A DNA stretch of 64,000 bases from Pseudomonas viridiflava (GTDB lineage: Bacteria > Pseudomonadota > Gammaproteobacteria > Pseudomonadales > Pseudomonadaceae): assembly GCF_900589395.1 (NCBI RefSeq), contig NZ_UUIS01000025.1, positions 124,001-188,000 on the forward strand, written 5' to 3'. How positions within the stretch are numbered: the stretch's first letter is position 1; every line of letters begins with the position of its first letter. Below the pieces are notes generated by a model. That model did not search any database. It worked only from the letters and a program-made list of their open reading frames with translations, and was not told where the DNA came from. The position numbers and the translations under genes are program-made. This document shows, piece after piece, positions 1 through 11,550 of this stretch.

Positions 1-27
1 AGCCCTGTCTTGCGACGGGGCTTTTTC
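1..27 (+). terminator. Tail of a rho-independent terminator entering the window
   Basis: The window opens with AGCCC-TGTCTTGCGAC-GGGGCT followed by TTTTTCG, a short GC stem and a T run. Its 5' part may be cut off by the window edge. In pseudomonads rpmA lies just upstream of obgE, so this is probably the terminator after rpmA; that gene itself is not visible. Confidence 0.55.
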
Positions 28-145
28 GTTTTCGGTGGTGGTGAGTCTCTTGCAAAGCTGTCTGTGCGAGCTGTTGTGATACGGGCCCTGGCCCTCTGGT
101 TTTTTGATCGGTGTCGCAGCGCTCATCTTTGCAAGAGGCTTATGA

Positions 146-1408
<1,263 letters not shown>

Positions 1409-1425
1409 TCGCATGCAGTAAACTG

Positions 1426-1449
1426 ACGCCGCTTTCGAGCGGCGTTTTT
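1426..1449 (+). terminator. Rho-independent terminator after obgE
   Basis: The inverted repeat ACGCCGCT-TTCG-AGCGGCGT is followed by a T run. It lies 17 bases after the obgE stop codon and before proB. Confidence 0.85.
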
Positions 1450-1512
1450 GTGTCTGCTCTGTTTGTATGAAAAATTCGTATTCAACAACTCTCTGGCTAA
1501 GGTTGGAAGATG

Positions 1513-2631
1513 ATGCGCAGCAAAGTGACAGGTGCCCAACGCTGGGTCGTGAAGATCGGCAGTGCCTTGCTGACTGCGGATGGCAAGGGGCTGGATCGCT
1601 CGGCAATGGGCGTGTGGGTCGAGCAGATGGTGGCGCTGCATGAAGCGGGTGTCGAGCTGGTGCTGGTGTCCTCCGGGGCCGTAGCGGCGGGCATGAGTCG
1701 TCTGGGCTGGACCACGCGACCGAGTGCGATGCACGAGTTGCAGGCCGCTGCGGCCATTGGCCAGATGGGCCTGGTGCAGGCCTGGGAATCGAGCTTTGCC
1801 GAGCATGGCCGACACACGGCGCAGATCCTGCTGACCCATGACGACCTGTCCGATCGCAAGCGCTATCTGAATGCGCGCAGCACCTTGCGCGCCCTGGTCG
1901 AGCTGGGCGTGGTGCCGGTGATCAATGAAAACGACACCGTGGTCACCGACGAGATCCGCTTTGGCGACAACGACACCCTGGCGGCGCTGGTGGCCAACCT
2001 GGTCGAGGCCGACCTGCTGGTGATTCTGACCGACCGCGACGGCATGTTCGATGCCGACCCGCGCAACAACCCCGATGCCCGGCTGATTTTCGAGGCGCGC
2101 GCCGATGATCCGGCGCTTGATGCCGTGGCGGGTGGTACTGGAGGGGCGTTGGGGCGTGGTGGCATGCAGACCAAGCTGCGTGCGGCGCGGCTGGCGGCAC
2201 GCTCGGGGGCGCACACCGTCATCGTCGGTGGGCGCATCGAACAGGTGCTGTCGCGCCTCAAGGCGGGCGAGCAACTGGGGACGCTGCTGTCGCCGGAGCG
2301 CGAAATGCTCGCGGCGCGCAAGCAATGGCTGGCCGGGCACCTGCAGACCCGCGGCACGCTGGTACTCGACCAAGGCGCGGTGGCGGCGCTGGTATCGGAC
2401 AACAAGAGCCTGCTGCCAGTGGGCGTCAAGCTGGTGCAGGGCAGTTTCCGCCGCGGCGAAATGGTCGTGTGCGTTGCGCCTGATGGGCGTGAAGTCGCGC
2501 GCGGCCTGAGCAACTACAGCGCCATCGAGGCGCAGAAGATCATTGGCCAGTCCTCCGAGGCCATCGTCCGGGTGCTGGGCTACATGGCCGAGCCTGAGCT
2601 GGTGCATCGCGACAATCTGATTCTGGTCTGA
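1513..2631 (+). CDS. proB: Glutamate 5-kinase
   Basis: Catalyses the first step of proline synthesis, the ATP-dependent phosphorylation of L-glutamate, in the cytoplasm. The 372-residue protein begins with the amino-acid-kinase domain: [11 protein letters not shown] at about 10-20, VSSGAVAAG near 53 and NENDTV near 138. A C-terminal PUA domain follows at about 275-355. There are two adjacent ATG codons (1510 and 1513); the second gives the usual family length, and the AAGGTTGGA ribosome-binding site is compatible with either. The family is feedback-inhibited by proline. As usual in Pseudomonas, proB follows obgE and not proA. Confidence 0.96.
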   Translation: MRSKVTGAQRWVVKIGSALLTADGKGLDRSAMGVWVEQMVALHEAGVELVLVSSGAVAAGMSRLGWTTRPSAMHELQAAAAIGQMGLVQAWESSFAEHGRHTAQILLTHDDLSDRKRYLNARSTLRALVELGVVPVINENDTVVTDEIRFGDNDTLAALVANLVEADLLVILTDRDGMFDADPRNNPDARLIFEARADDPALDAVAGGTGGALGRGGMQTKLRAARLAARSGAHTVIVGGRIEQVLSRLKAGEQLGTLLSPEREMLAARKQWLAGHLQTRGTLVLDQGAVAALVSDNKSLLPVGVKLVQGSFRRGEMVVCVAPDGREVARGLSNYSAIEAQKIIGQSSEAIVRVLGYMAEPELVHRDNLILV

Positions 2632-2648
2632 ACAAGGTGGGGATGAAC

Positions 2649-3140
2649 ATGCGGCATGCGCTCAAGAAAATAACAGCACTGGCGCTGTTCGGGTCGGTGC
2701 TGGGCGGTGCCTTGCCGGCACTGGCCGAGGAGATCGGCCAAGTGTCGACCGTGTTCAAGCTGGTGGGCCCCAATGACCGGATCATGGTCGAGGCGTTCGA
2801 CGATCCTGGGGTCGAAGGCGTGACGTGCTACCTGTCGCGGGCCAAGACCGGCGGCGTCAAGGGTGGCCTGGGGCTGGCCGAAGACCGTGCCGAGGCGTCC
2901 ATCGCCTGCCGGCAGGTCGGGCCGATTCGCTTCAAGGGTGCGCTCAAGGATGGTGAGGAAGTGTTCAAGGAGCGCACCTCGCTGGTGTTCAAGACCATGC
3001 AGGTGGTGCGTTTTCTCGACAAGAGGCGCAACACGCTGGTGTACCTGGTCTACAGCGACCGGCTGATCGAGGGCAGTCCGCAGAATGCGGTCACGGCCAT
3101 TCCGATCCTGCCGTGGCCGCAGGCGGTTGCCACGCCCTGA
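2649..3140 (+). CDS. creA: CreA family periplasmic protein
   Basis: A conserved proteobacterial protein of unknown molecular role, named from the E. coli cre locus. It has an N-terminal signal peptide ([21 protein letters not shown]) with cleavage expected after ALA. The mature domain holds the family's [17 protein letters not shown] stretch and the VTCYLSRAK motif, followed by a second cysteine in IACRQVGPI, possibly forming a disulfide. In-frame starts at 2637 (GTG), 2643 and 2649 are all possible; AAGGTGG is best spaced for 2649. It starts 17 bases after proB and is probably co-transcribed with it. No creBC genes are nearby. Confidence 0.85.
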   Translation: MRHALKKITALALFGSVLGGALPALAEEIGQVSTVFKLVGPNDRIMVEAFDDPGVEGVTCYLSRAKTGGVKGGLGLAEDRAEASIACRQVGPIRFKGALKDGEEVFKERTSLVFKTMQVVRFLDKRRNTLVYLVYSDRLIEGSPQNAVTAIPILPWPQAVATP

Positions 3141-3220
3141 TTCGCTGTGCCCGGCCCGCAAGCGTGTTTTCGGGCGCGGTGCGGCCCAGCCGGGCAGGGG
3201 AGTGCTTTTTCGCAGGCAAT

Positions 3221-3246
3221 AAAAAACCGACCCTGAGGTCGGCTTT
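3221..3246 (-). terminator. Rho-independent terminator of rpsT
   Basis: The inverted repeat AAAGCCGACC-TCAG-GGTCGGTTT runs into TTTTATT when read on the minus strand, just past the rpsT stop. On the plus strand it could also end the proB-creA transcript. Confidence 0.85.
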
Positions 3247-3261
3247 TCAAGAACAGATCAA

Positions 3262-3534
3262 TCAAGCAGCTTCTTTCAGCGCCTTGATGTGACCGTTCAG
3301 GCGGCTCTTGTGGCGAGCAGCCTTGTTCTTGTGGATGATCCCTTTGTCGGCCAGGCGGTCGATGACAGGAACAGCCAGGGTATAAGCGGCTTGCGCTTTT
3401 TCTGCGTCTTTTGCGTCAATGGCTTTGACCACATTCTTGATGTAGGTACGAACCATGGAACGCAGGCTGGCGTTGTGGCTGCGACGCTTCTCAGCCTGTT
3501 TTGCACGTTTTTTGGCGGAAGGTGAGTTGGCCAC
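3262..3534 (-). CDS. rpsT: 30S ribosomal protein S20
   Basis: A primary 16S rRNA-binding protein of the small ribosomal subunit. The 90-residue, lysine/arginine-rich sequence begins [13 protein letters not shown] and ends HIKALKEAA, typical of gammaproteobacterial S20. The start is GTG at 3534, chosen because GAGGAG lies 7 bases upstream and the protein then begins MANS. The TTG at 3540 would add two residues. A non-ATG start is common for rpsT and fits its known translational autoregulation. It is monocistronic, with a good sigma70 promoter upstream and a terminator downstream. Confidence 0.96.
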   Translation of the reverse strand: MANSPSAKKRAKQAEKRRSHNASLRSMVRTYIKNVVKAIDAKDAEKAQAAYTLAVPVIDRLADKGIIHKNKAARHKSRLNGHIKALKEAA

Positions 3535-3585
3535 CGTCAAGCTCCTCGAAAGACTTTATGAATTAGCTTACAAACAAGGCCGCGA

Positions 3586-3614
3586 ATCATGCCGATGAGC
3601 GGAAGTGTTGTCAA
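3586..3614 (-). promoter_or_regulatory. Sigma70 promoter of rpsT
   Basis: On the minus strand TTGACA (3614-3609) is separated by 17 bases from CATGAT (3591-3586), about 50 bases before the rpsT GTG. The -35 box is perfect and the spacing ideal. Confidence 0.75.
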
Positions 3615-3770
3615 GGGTATATGCCAGGTTCCGCTGAGCGGTCATAGCATAACGCCGGTGCTTCACTTCCCTGGCGCGACCTGTAAACTCGCGCACTTTG
3701 GCTTCGGACCCGTTTGGGGCGCGGAGTATTGCATGCATGAGTCGTTTGGTCGAGGCGCGTAACTTTTTCA

Positions 3771-5312
3771 ATGAATCTGCTCAAGTCACTGGCTGCTGTC
3801 AGCTCAATCACCATGGTGTCCAGAATCCTGGGCTTCGTGCGCGACACCATCATTGCCCGCGCCTTCGGGGCCGGCATGGCGACCGATGCCTTCTTCATCG
3901 CCTTCAAGCTGCCCAACCTGCTGCGACGCATCTTTGCCGAGGGGGCGTTTTCCCAGGCATTCGTACCGATCCTGGCCGAGTACAAGCAACAGCAGGGCGA
4001 GGAGGCCACGCGCACCTTCGTGGCCTATGTCTCGGGCCTGCTGACCCTGGCCCTGGCGCTGATCACCCTGTTGGGCGTGGTCTTCGCGCCCTGGATCATC
4101 TGGGCCACGGCGCCGGGCTTTGCCGATACCCCGGAAAAATTTGCGCTGACCAGCGATCTGCTGCGGGTGACCTTTCCTTATATATTGCTGATTTCGCTGT
4201 CGTCACTGGCCGGTGCGATCCTCAATACCTGGAACCGCTTTGCCGTGCCGGCCTTTGTGCCGACCCTGCTCAACGTCAGCATGATCGGCTTCTCACTGTT
4301 CCTGATCCCGTACTTCGACCCGCCCATCATGGCGCTGGGCTGGGCGGTGCTGGTCGGCGGGCTGTTGCAGTTGCTCTACCAGCTGCCGCACCTGAAAAAG
4401 ATCGGCATGCTGGTACTGCCGCGCCTGAACCTGCGCGATTCGGGCGTATGGCGGGTGATGCGGCAGATGCTGCCGGCCATTCTCGGTGTGTCGGTCAGCC
4501 AGATTTCGCTGATCATCAACACCATCTTCGCCTCGTTCCTGGTGGCCGGGTCCGTTTCATGGATGTACTACGCCGATCGTCTGATGGAGTTGCCGTCCGG
4601 CGTGCTGGGCGTGGCGCTGGGCACCATCCTGCTGCCGACCCTGGCCAGGACCTACGCCGACAAGGACCGCCACGAGTACTCGCGCATCCTCGACTGGGGC
4701 CTGCGCCTGTGTTTCGTACTGGTGCTGCCATGCACCCTGGCGCTGGGCCTGCTGGCCGAGCCGTTGACCGTGTCGCTGTTCCAATATGGCCGGTTCGATG
4801 CCCACGATGCCGCCATGACCCAGCAGGCGCTGGTGGCCTATTCGGTCGGCTTGCTGGGGCTGATCCTGATCAAGGTGCTGGCGCCGGGCTTCTATGCCCA
4901 GCAGAACATCCGCACGCCGGTGAAGATCGCGGTCTTCACCCTGATCGTCACGCAATTGCTCAACCTGGCCTTTATCGGGCCGCTGCAGCATGCGGGCCTG
5001 GCCCTGGCGATCAGTGTCGGGGCGATCATCAACGCCGGCCTGCTGTTCTGGCAGTTGCGCCGCCAGGACCTGTTCCAGCCGCAGCCGGGCTGGGCGAAGT
5101 TCCTGTTCAAGCTATGCCTGGCCGCCGGGGTGATGTCGGCCGGGCTGCTGGGCCTGATGCATTTCATGCCGGCCTGGGACCAGGGCGGTATGCTGGAGCG
5201 CTTCGTGCGTCTGGGCGGGCTGGTGGTGGCCGGAGTGGTGATTTACTTTGCCATGCTGCTGTTGCTGGGCTTTCGCCTCAAGGATTTCGCCCGCAAGGCG
5301 ATCAGCCTGTAG
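3771..5312 (+). CDS. murJ: Lipid II flippase MurJ (MviN)
   Basis: An inner-membrane flippase that exports lipid II for peptidoglycan synthesis; MATE/MOP superfamily. The 513 residues are strongly hydrophobic, with about 14 membrane segments. The conserved N-terminal stretch [19 protein letters not shown] lies at about 17-35, and [17 protein letters not shown] at about 49-65 carries the conserved arginines that face the central cavity. The ATG at 3771 gives the family start MNLLKSLA. It is divergent from rpsT. The stop codon TAG at 5310-5312 lies inside the first bases of a REPIN-like repeat arm (GTAGGAGCG), so the repeat abuts the coding sequence. Confidence 0.96.
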   Translation: MNLLKSLAAVSSITMVSRILGFVRDTIIARAFGAGMATDAFFIAFKLPNLLRRIFAEGAFSQAFVPILAEYKQQQGEEATRTFVAYVSGLLTLALALITLLGVVFAPWIIWATAPGFADTPEKFALTSDLLRVTFPYILLISLSSLAGAILNTWNRFAVPAFVPTLLNVSMIGFSLFLIPYFDPPIMALGWAVLVGGLLQLLYQLPHLKKIGMLVLPRLNLRDSGVWRVMRQMLPAILGVSVSQISLIINTIFASFLVAGSVSWMYYADRLMELPSGVLGVALGTILLPTLARTYADKDRHEYSRILDWGLRLCFVLVLPCTLALGLLAEPLTVSLFQYGRFDAHDAAMTQQALVAYSVGLLGLILIKVLAPGFYAQQNIRTPVKIAVFTLIVTQLLNLAFIGPLQHAGLALAISVGAIINAGLLFWQLRRQDLFQPQPGWAKFLFKLCLAAGVMSAGLLGLMHFMPAWDQGGMLERFVRLGGLVVAGVVIYFAMLLLLGFRLKDFARKAISL

Positions 5313-5414
5313 GAGCGCGCTTGCCGGAATGCCGGACCACCGCGACCGAGTGCGTTAGCGCTCGCAGAAATCTGTGTAACGCCACAAATTTATGACTGCC
5401 AACGCAGCCGGTCA
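5309..5414. repeat. REPIN-like inverted repeat, copy A (right arm degraded)
   Basis: The left arm is GTAGGAGCGCGCTTGCC followed by an inserted GGAATGCCGGACCACC segment, then GCGACCGAGTGCG. The interior has the AACGCCACAAATTTATGACTGC unit and CAGCCGGTC. The distal right arm is missing or diverged after GGTCATCG. The left end overlaps the murJ stop codon. Confidence 0.8.
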
Positions 5415-5476
5415 TCGATATGCCGTCCAGGCCAGGCACGCTCTCATGATTTTATTGGCTATTAAATCCACCGCTC

Positions 5477-5586
5477 GTAGGAGCGCGCTTGCCCGCGACC
5501 GAGTGCGTTAGCGCTCGCAAAAATTGTATAGACGCTGAAAATTTACGACTGCTAACGCAGCCGGTCGCGGGCAAGCGCGCTCCTAC
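5477..5586. repeat. REPIN-like inverted repeat, copy B (both arms intact)
   Basis: This 110-bp element has perfect outer arms, GTAGGAGCGCGCTTGCCCGC and its reverse complement ending in CTCCTAC. Inner stems GAGTGCGTTAGCGCTC and GACTGCTAACGCAGCC are also present. Upstream (5445-5476) a GATTTTATTGGCTATTAAATCCACCGC flank resembles the outer arms of the copy at 19055. It lies between murJ and ribF; the arms could fold as a long hairpin in RNA. Confidence 0.88.
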
Positions 5587-5623
5587 TGATCGTCATTACC
5601 TGTCGTCCGTGCGTTTGTCTGGG

Positions 5624-5629
5624 TATAAT
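5624..5629 (+). promoter_or_regulatory. Probable -10 box of the ribF-ileS-lspA-fkpB operon
   Basis: A perfect TATAAT preceded by TGGG. The -35 region at 17 bases (TGTCGT) is weak. A transcript starting near 5636 leaves a short leader for the ATG at 5658 and disfavours the ATG at 5640 as start. Confidence 0.55.
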
Positions 5630-5657
5630 CGGCCACTTTATGAGCAAGAAGCGCGTT

Positions 5658-6608
5658 ATGCAGCTGGTTAGAGGCCTCCACAATCTGCGCCCCCAGCACC
5701 GGGGCTGCGTCGCCACGATTGGCAACTTCGACGGGGTTCACCGCGGCCACCAGGCCATCCTGGCGCGTCTGCGTGAGCGGGCGGTCGAGCTGGGCGTGCC
5801 CAGCTGCGTGGTGATTTTCGAGCCGCAGCCGCGTGAATTCTTCGGCCCTGAGACCGCGCCTGCGCGTCTGGCGCGCCTGCGCGACAAGATCGAGTTGCTG
5901 CGTGCCGAAGGCGTCGACCGGGTGCTGTGCCTGTCGTTCAACCAGCGTCTGAGCCGTCTTGATGCCGCCGCCTTCGTCGACACCATCCTGATCGACGGTC
6001 TGGGTGTGAAGCACCTGGAAGTCGGTGACGATTTCCGCTTCGGCTACGACCGCAAGGGCGATTTCGACTTTCTGCAACAGGTCGGTGCTGCCCACAGCTT
6101 TACTGTCGAGGCGGCGCAGACCGTCGAGATAGACGGCATACGGGTCAGCAGCACCAAGGTGCGCAAGGCCCTGGCCGCCTCGGACTTCGTCCTGGCCGAG
6201 CGCCTGCTCGGTCGCCCGTTCGCGATTGCCGGCCGGGTGCTGCATGGCCAGAAGCTGGCCCGCCAACTGGGGACCCCCACCGCCAATGTGCAGCTCAAGC
6301 GCCGTCGCGTGCCCTTGAGCGGGGTCTATCTGGTCAGCACACACATTGATGGCCAGACATGGGCGGGGGTGGCCAATATCGGCGTACGCCCGACCGTGGC
6401 CGGTGATGGCAGCGCCCACCTCGAGGTGCACCTTCTGGATTTTGCCGGTGATCTCTATGGCCGGCGTTTGACGGTGGTCTTCCACCACAAGCTGCGCGAT
6501 GAGCAGCGTTTCGCCTCGCTCGAGGCGCTCAAGACGGCGATCAATGCGGACGTCGCCGCCGCCCGTGCCCACTGGCATGGCCAACCGCTAACCAAGAGCC
6601 TGAAATGA
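5658..6608 (+). CDS. ribF: Bifunctional riboflavin kinase/FAD synthetase
   Basis: Converts riboflavin to FMN and then to FAD. The N-terminal nucleotidyltransferase domain has [10 protein letters not shown] at 22-31 (the HxGH-like signature). The C-terminal flavokinase domain has GTPTANVQL and the NIGVRPTV stretch. The protein has 316 residues with the start at 5658 ([12 protein letters not shown]), the family's usual start; an ATG at 5640 would add 6 residues but lies too close to the TATAAT box. Its stop overlaps the ileS ATG (ATGA), indicating translational coupling. Confidence 0.95.
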   Translation: MQLVRGLHNLRPQHRGCVATIGNFDGVHRGHQAILARLRERAVELGVPSCVVIFEPQPREFFGPETAPARLARLRDKIELLRAEGVDRVLCLSFNQRLSRLDAAAFVDTILIDGLGVKHLEVGDDFRFGYDRKGDFDFLQQVGAAHSFTVEAAQTVEIDGIRVSSTKVRKALAASDFVLAERLLGRPFAIAGRVLHGQKLARQLGTPTANVQLKRRRVPLSGVYLVSTHIDGQTWAGVANIGVRPTVAGDGSAHLEVHLLDFAGDLYGRRLTVVFHHKLRDEQRFASLEALKTAINADVAAARAHWHGQPLTKSLK

Positions 6609-9436
6609 CCGACTACAAAGCCACGCTTAATCTTCCGGACACCGCCTTCCCGATGAAGGCCGGCCTGCCCCAGCGCGAGCCGCAGACCCTGCAGCGCTGG
6701 GACAGCATTGGCCTGTACCAGAAGCTGCGTGAAATTGGCAAGGACCGTCCCAAGTTCGTCCTGCACGACGGCCCGCCCTATGCCAATGGCAAGATTCACA
6801 TCGGTCATGCACTGAACAAGATCCTCAAGGACATGATCGTGCGCTCCAAGACCCTGGCCGGCTTCGACGCCCCGTACGTGCCGGGCTGGGACTGCCACGG
6901 CCTGCCGATCGAGCACAAGGTCGAAGTCACCCACGGCAAGAACCTGTCCGCCGACAAGACCCGCGAGCTGTGCCGTGCCTACGCTGCCGAGCAGATCGAA
7001 GGGCAGAAGGCCGAATTCATCCGCCTGGGCGTGCTGGGCGACTGGGACAACCCGTACCTGACCATGAACTTCGCCAACGAGGCCGGTGAAGTCCGTGCCC
7101 TGGCCGAGATGGTCAAGGGCGGTTTCGTGTTCAAGGGCCTCAAGCCGGTCAACTGGTGCTTCGATTGCGGTTCGGCCCTGGCCGAAGCAGAAGTCGAATA
7201 CCAGGACAAGAAATCCTCGACCATCGACGTCGCCTTCCCGGTTGCCGATGACGCGAAGCTGGCCGCCGCCTTTGGCCTGGCCGCGCTGCCCAAGCCGGCC
7301 GCCATCGTGATCTGGACCACCACCCCGTGGACCATCCCGGCCAACCAGGCGTTGAACGTGCACCCCGAGTTCACCTACGCGCTGGTCGATGTCGGTGACC
7401 GCCTGCTGATCCTGGCCGAAGAGCTGGTTGCCTCGTGCCTGGCGCGCTACGCGCTCGAAGGTTCGGTGATCGCCACCGCCACCGGCAAGGCGCTGGAACT
7501 GATCAACTTCCGCCACCCGTTCTACGACCGCCTGTCGCCGCTGTACGTGGCCGACTACGTCGAGCTGGGTGCCGGCACCGGTGTTGTCCACAGCGCCCCG
7601 GCCTATGGCCTGGACGACTTCAACATCTGCAAGCAGTACGGCATGAGCAACGATGACATCCTCAGCCCCGTGCAGAGCAACGGCGTGTATGTCGAGTCGC
7701 TGGAGTTCTTCGGTGGCCAGTTCATCTTCAAGGCCAACCAGAACATCATCGACAAGCTGGCCGAAGTGGGCAGCCTGCTGCACACCGAAACCATCAGCCA
7801 CAGCTACATGCACTGCTGGCGCCACAAGTCGCCCTTGATCTACCGCGCCACCGCGCAATGGTTCGTCGGCATGGACAAGCCGCCGGCCACCGGTGACACC
7901 CTGCGCAACCGTGCCCTCAAGGCCATCGAAGAGACCAGGTTCGTACCGGCCTGGGGCCAGGCGCGCCTGCACTCGATGATCGCCAATCGCCCGGACTGGT
8001 GCATCTCGCGCCAGCGCAACTGGGGCGTGCCGATCCCGTTCTTCCTGCACAAGGAAAACGGCGAGCTGCACCCACGCACCGTCGAGCTGATGGAAGAAGT
8101 CGCCCAACGCATTGAAAAAGCAGGCATCGAGGCCTGGTTCAAGCTGGATGCGGCCGAGCTGCTCGGTGACGAAGCGGCCCAGTACGACAAGATCAGCGAC
8201 ACCCTGGACGTCTGGTTCGACTCCGGCACCACGCACTGGCACGTCTTGCGCGGCTCGCACGACATCGGCCATGACAGCGGCCCGCGTGCCGACCTGTACC
8301 TGGAAGGCTCCGACCAGCACCGCGGCTGGTTCCACTCCTCGTTGCTGACCGGTTGCGCCATCGACAACCACGCCCCTTACCGCGAACTGCTGACCCACGG
8401 CTTCACCGTCGATGAAAAGGGTCACAAGATGTCGAAGTCGCTGGGTAACACCATCGAGCCGCAGAAGGTCAACGACACGCTGGGCGCCGACATCATGCGC
8501 CTGTGGGTCTCGGCCACCGACTACTCCGGCGAAATGGCGGTTTCCGACCAGATCCTGCAGCGCAGCGCCGACGCCTACCGGCGGATCCGCAATACCGCCC
8601 GCTTCCTGCTGTCGAACCTGACCGGTTTCAACCCGGCCACGGACCTGCTGCCGGCCGAAGAAATGCTGGCGCTGGACCGCTGGGCCGTGGACCGCACCCT
8701 GCTGCTGCAGCGCGAGCTGGAAGAGCACTACAGCGAATACCGTTTCTGGAACGTCTACTCGAAGATCCACAACTTCTGCGTGCAGGAGCTGGGCGGCTTC
8801 TACCTGGACATCATCAAGGACCGGCAGTACACCACCGGTGCCAACAGCACCGCGCGGCGCTCCTGCCAGACCGCGCTGTTCCACATCAGCGAGGCGCTGG
8901 TGCGCTGGATCGCGCCGATCCTGGCGTTCACCGCCGACGAGCTGTGGCAGTTCCTGCCGGGCGAGCGCAACGAATCGGTGATGCTCAACACCTGGTACCA
9001 GGGCCTGAGCGAACTGCCGGAAGGCTTCGAGCTGGACCGTGCCTACTGGGAGCGGGTCATGGCGGTGAAGACGGCCGTGAACAAGGAAATGGAAAACCTG
9101 CGCGCGGCCAAGGCCATTGGCGGCAACCTGCAGGCCGAAGTGACCCTGTATGCCGAAGACGCCCTGATCGCCGACCTGAACAAGCTGGGCAACGAGCTGC
9201 GCTTCGTGCTGATCACCTCCACGGCCACCGTGGCGCCGCTGCTGTCGGCCCCGGCCGATGCGGTGGTCACCGAGGTGGCGGGCCTCAAGCTCAAGGTGGT
9301 CAAGTCGGCCCACGCCAAGTGCGCGCGTTGCTGGCATCACCGCGAAGACGTGGGCAGCCACGCTGACCATCCGCTGATCTGCAACCGCTGTGCGGACAAC
9401 ATCAGCGGCGCCGGCGAGGTGCGTCACTATGCGTGA
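6605..9436 (+). CDS. ileS: Isoleucyl-tRNA synthetase
   Basis: Charges tRNA-Ile in the cytoplasm. The class I signature HIGH lies at 65-68 and KMSKS at 608-612. An editing (CP1) domain lies between them, including the [13 protein letters not shown] segment near 240. The C-terminal zinc finger has paired cysteines CARC (906/909) and CNRC (926/929). Its 943 residues match the bacterial short-type enzyme, expected to be mupirocin-sensitive. The start overlaps ribF and the end overlaps lspA. Confidence 0.97.
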   Translation: MTDYKATLNLPDTAFPMKAGLPQREPQTLQRWDSIGLYQKLREIGKDRPKFVLHDGPPYANGKIHIGHALNKILKDMIVRSKTLAGFDAPYVPGWDCHGLPIEHKVEVTHGKNLSADKTRELCRAYAAEQIEGQKAEFIRLGVLGDWDNPYLTMNFANEAGEVRALAEMVKGGFVFKGLKPVNWCFDCGSALAEAEVEYQDKKSSTIDVAFPVADDAKLAAAFGLAALPKPAAIVIWTTTPWTIPANQALNVHPEFTYALVDVGDRLLILAEELVASCLARYALEGSVIATATGKALELINFRHPFYDRLSPLYVADYVELGAGTGVVHSAPAYGLDDFNICKQYGMSNDDILSPVQSNGVYVESLEFFGGQFIFKANQNIIDKLAEVGSLLHTETISHSYMHCWRHKSPLIYRATAQWFVGMDKPPATGDTLRNRALKAIEETRFVPAWGQARLHSMIANRPDWCISRQRNWGVPIPFFLHKENGELHPRTVELMEEVAQRIEKAGIEAWFKLDAAELLGDEAAQYDKISDTLDVWFDSGTTHWHVLRGSHDIGHDSGPRADLYLEGSDQHRGWFHSSLLTGCAIDNHAPYRELLTHGFTVDEKGHKMSKSLGNTIEPQKVNDTLGADIMRLWVSATDYSGEMAVSDQILQRSADAYRRIRNTARFLLSNLTGFNPATDLLPAEEMLALDRWAVDRTLLLQRELEEHYSEYRFWNVYSKIHNFCVQELGGFYLDIIKDRQYTTGANSTARRSCQTALFHISEALVRWIAPILAFTADELWQFLPGERNESVMLNTWYQGLSELPEGFELDRAYWERVMAVKTAVNKEMENLRAAKAIGGNLQAEVTLYAEDALIADLNKLGNELRFVLITSTATVAPLLSAPADAVVTEVAGLKLKVVKSAHAKCARCWHHREDVGSHADHPLICNRCADNISGAGEVRHYA

Positions 9437-9956
9437 TAACAGCCTGTCGGCACCCGGTGGCCGTTTCGGCCGCCTGGGCTGGTTGTGGTTGACGCTGCTG
9501 ATCCTGGTCGTCGACCAGGCCAGCAAGTACTACTTCGAGCACTCGCTGAACCTGTACCAGCAGATCATCGTCATTCCGGACTACTTCAGCTGGACCCTGG
9601 CGTACAACACCGGCGCTGCCTTCAGCTTCCTGGCGGACGGTGCCGGCTGGCAGCGCTGGCTGTTTGCCCTGATCGCGATCGTGGTCAGTGGCGTGCTGGT
9701 GGTCTGGCTCAAGCGCCTGGGGCGTGACGACACCTGGCTGGCGATTGCGCTGGCCTTGGTGCTGGGCGGGGCGCTTGGCAACCTGTACGACCGCGTCGTA
9801 CTGGGCCATGTGATCGATTTCATCCTGGTGCACTGGCAGAACCGCTGGTACTTCCCGGCGTTCAACGTGGCTGACAGCGCCATCAGCGTCGGCGCGGTGA
9901 TGCTGGCGCTGGACATGTTCAAGAGCAAGAAAACCGGAGAGGCCGTTCATGACTGA
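9429..9956 (+). CDS. lspA: Lipoprotein signal peptidase (signal peptidase II)
   Basis: An inner-membrane aspartic protease that cleaves prolipoproteins after lipidation. The 175-residue protein has four membrane segments. The catalytic aspartates lie in [14 protein letters not shown] and FNVADSAI. The ATG at 9429 overlaps the end of ileS by 8 bases; an upstream in-frame start inside ileS was discarded because it adds a non-conserved tail. Its end overlaps fkpB by 8 bases. The ileS-lspA linkage is conserved in proteobacteria. Confidence 0.96.
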   Translation: MRDNSLSAPGGRFGRLGWLWLTLLILVVDQASKYYFEHSLNLYQQIIVIPDYFSWTLAYNTGAAFSFLADGAGWQRWLFALIAIVVSGVLVVWLKRLGRDDTWLAIALALVLGGALGNLYDRVVLGHVIDFILVHWQNRWYFPAFNVADSAISVGAVMLALDMFKSKKTGEAVHD

Positions 9957-10407
9957 ATATTCGGCAAGCGAACAGCGCATTGGCCAGAACACTCAGGTCA
10001 CCCTGCACTTTGCCCTGCGCCTGGAAAACGGCGACACGGTAGACAGCACCTTCGACAAGTCGCCGGCGACCTTCAAGGTCGGCGACGGCAACCTGTTGCC
10101 GGGCTTTGAGATGGCGATCTTCGGCTTCAAGGCCGGCGATCACCGCAGCGTGCAGATCCTGCCGGAAAACGCCTTTGGTCAGCCCAACCCGCAAAACGTG
10201 CAGATCATGCCACGCTCGCAGTTCGAGGGCATGGAGCTGTCCGAGGGCCTGCTGGTGATCTTCAACGATGCCGCCAACACCGAATTGCCCGGTGTGGTCA
10301 AAGCGTTCGACGATCAACAGGTGACCATCGACTTCAACCACCCGCTGGCCGGCAAGACACTGGAATTCGAAGTGCAAATCTTCGACGTGACGGCGTTGAA
10401 CACCTGA
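9949..10407 (+). CDS. fkpB: FKBP-type peptidyl-prolyl isomerase (SlpA type)
   Basis: A cytoplasmic cis-trans prolyl isomerase and chaperone of the SlyD/SlpA group. The 152-residue protein has the split FKBP domain (VTLHFALRLENGDTVDSTF, then GDGNLLPGFEMAIFG) with an inserted chaperone flap (GQPNPQNVQIMPRSQF). It lacks the histidine-rich tail of SlyD, which supports SlpA. It is the last gene of the ribF-ileS-lspA-fkpB run; the ATG overlaps lspA. A REPIN-like element follows 17 bases after the stop and may end or stabilise the transcript. Confidence 0.92.
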   Translation: MTEYSASEQRIGQNTQVTLHFALRLENGDTVDSTFDKSPATFKVGDGNLLPGFEMAIFGFKAGDHRSVQILPENAFGQPNPQNVQIMPRSQFEGMELSEGLLVIFNDAANTELPGVVKAFDDQQVTIDFNHPLAGKTLEFEVQIFDVTALNT

Positions 10408-10424
10408 CCCGCCGCTGGCCTGAC

Positions 10425-10565
10425 GTAGGAGCGCGCTCTGCCCGCGACCGAGTGCGCAGCGCTCGCAAAATTGATGAAACGCCGCAAATTTATGGCTTGG
10501 AATCTGCGAAACGCCGCAAATTTACGACTGCTAGCGCAGCCGGTCGCGGGTAAGCGCGCTCCTAC
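10425..10565. repeat. REPIN-like inverted repeat, copy C (internally duplicated)
   Basis: This 141-bp element lies between fkpB and ispH with arms GTAGGAGCGCGCTCTGCCCGC and reverse-complement AAGCGCGCTCCTAC. The unit GAAACGCCGCAAATTTA is present twice, separated by TGGCTTGGAATCTGC, which explains the extra length. Confidence 0.85.
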
Positions 10566-10598
10566 ACCGGTGATCAGCCCCACAATACGAGGCACAGC

Positions 10599-11546
10599 AT
10601 GCACATCAAACTCGCCAACCCCCGCGGCTTCTGCGCCGGCGTGGACCGTGCGATCGAAATCGTCAATCGTGCCCTGGAAGTGTTCGGCCCGCCGATTTAC
10701 GTGCGTCATGAAGTGGTTCACAACAAATTCGTCGTCGAAGACCTGCGCTCGCGTGGCGCGATCTTCGTCGAGGAGCTTGATCAGGTGCCCGACGACGTCA
10801 TTGTTATCTTCAGTGCCCACGGCGTCTCCCAGGCGGTGCGCAACGAGGCGGCCGGGCGCGGCCTGAAAGTCTTCGACGCCACCTGTCCGCTGGTGACCAA
10901 GGTGCACATCGAGGTGGCCAAGTACAGCCGCGACGGGCGCGAATGCATCCTGATCGGCCACGAAGGCCACCCGGAAGTCGAAGGCACCATGGGCCAGTAC
11001 GACGCCAGCAATGGCGGCTCGATCTACCTGGTCGAGGACGAAGAGGACGTTGCCAACCTGCAGGTGCGCGACCCCGAGCGCCTGGCCTTCGTGACCCAGA
11101 CCACGCTGTCGATGGACGACACCAGCCGCGTCATCGACGCGCTGCGCACGCGCTTCCCGGCCATTGGCGGACCGCGCAAGGACGACATCTGCTACGCCAC
11201 GCAAAACCGCCAGGATGCGGTCAAGCAACTGGCCGACGACTGCGAAGTGGTGCTGGTGGTGGGCAGCCCCAACAGCTCCAACTCCAATCGCCTGCGTGAA
11301 CTGGCCGAGCGCATGGCCACGCCGGCCTACCTCATCGACGGCGCCCAGGACCTGCAACGCAGCTGGTTCGACGGCGTGACCCGCATCGGCATCACCGCCG
11401 GCGCCTCGGCTCCCGAAGTGCTGGTGCGTGGCGTGATCGAGCAGTTGCATGCCTGGGGCGCGACCGGCGCCGAAGAGCTGATCGGTCGCCCGGAAAACGT
11501 CACCTTCTCGATGCCCAAGGAACTGCGCGTCAAGTCGCTGACCTGA
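10599..11546 (+). CDS. ispH: 4-hydroxy-3-methylbut-2-enyl diphosphate reductase
   Basis: The last step of the MEP isoprenoid pathway, giving IPP and DMAPP. The three iron-sulfur cysteines are at 12 ([10 protein letters not shown]), 96 (DATCPLV) and 198 ([10 protein letters not shown]); the catalytic glutamate region [12 protein letters not shown] is also present. The 315 residues match the family. It starts after the copy C repeat and is convergent with fimT, whose stop lies only 4 bases away. Confidence 0.97.
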   Translation: MHIKLANPRGFCAGVDRAIEIVNRALEVFGPPIYVRHEVVHNKFVVEDLRSRGAIFVEELDQVPDDVIVIFSAHGVSQAVRNEAAGRGLKVFDATCPLVTKVHIEVAKYSRDGRECILIGHEGHPEVEGTMGQYDASNGGSIYLVEDEEDVANLQVRDPERLAFVTQTTLSMDDTSRVIDALRTRFPAIGGPRKDDICYATQNRQDAVKQLADDCEVVLVVGSPNSSNSNRLRELAERMATPAYLIDGAQDLQRSWFDGVTRIGITAGASAPEVLVRGVIEQLHAWGATGAEELIGRPENVTFSMPKELRVKSLT

Positions 11547-11550
11547 GGCG

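Noticed and set aside
3698..5395. A plus-strand frame overlapping murJ in another frame
   Set aside because: It is alanine/glycine/proline/arginine-rich translation of murJ shifted by one frame; murJ is well supported.
6455..9526. A very long open frame antisense to ileS and ribF (over 1000 codons)
   Set aside because: It mirrors the ileS/ribF codons in high-GC DNA, has low-complexity His/Gln/Arg-rich sequence and no domain; ileS on the other strand is certain.
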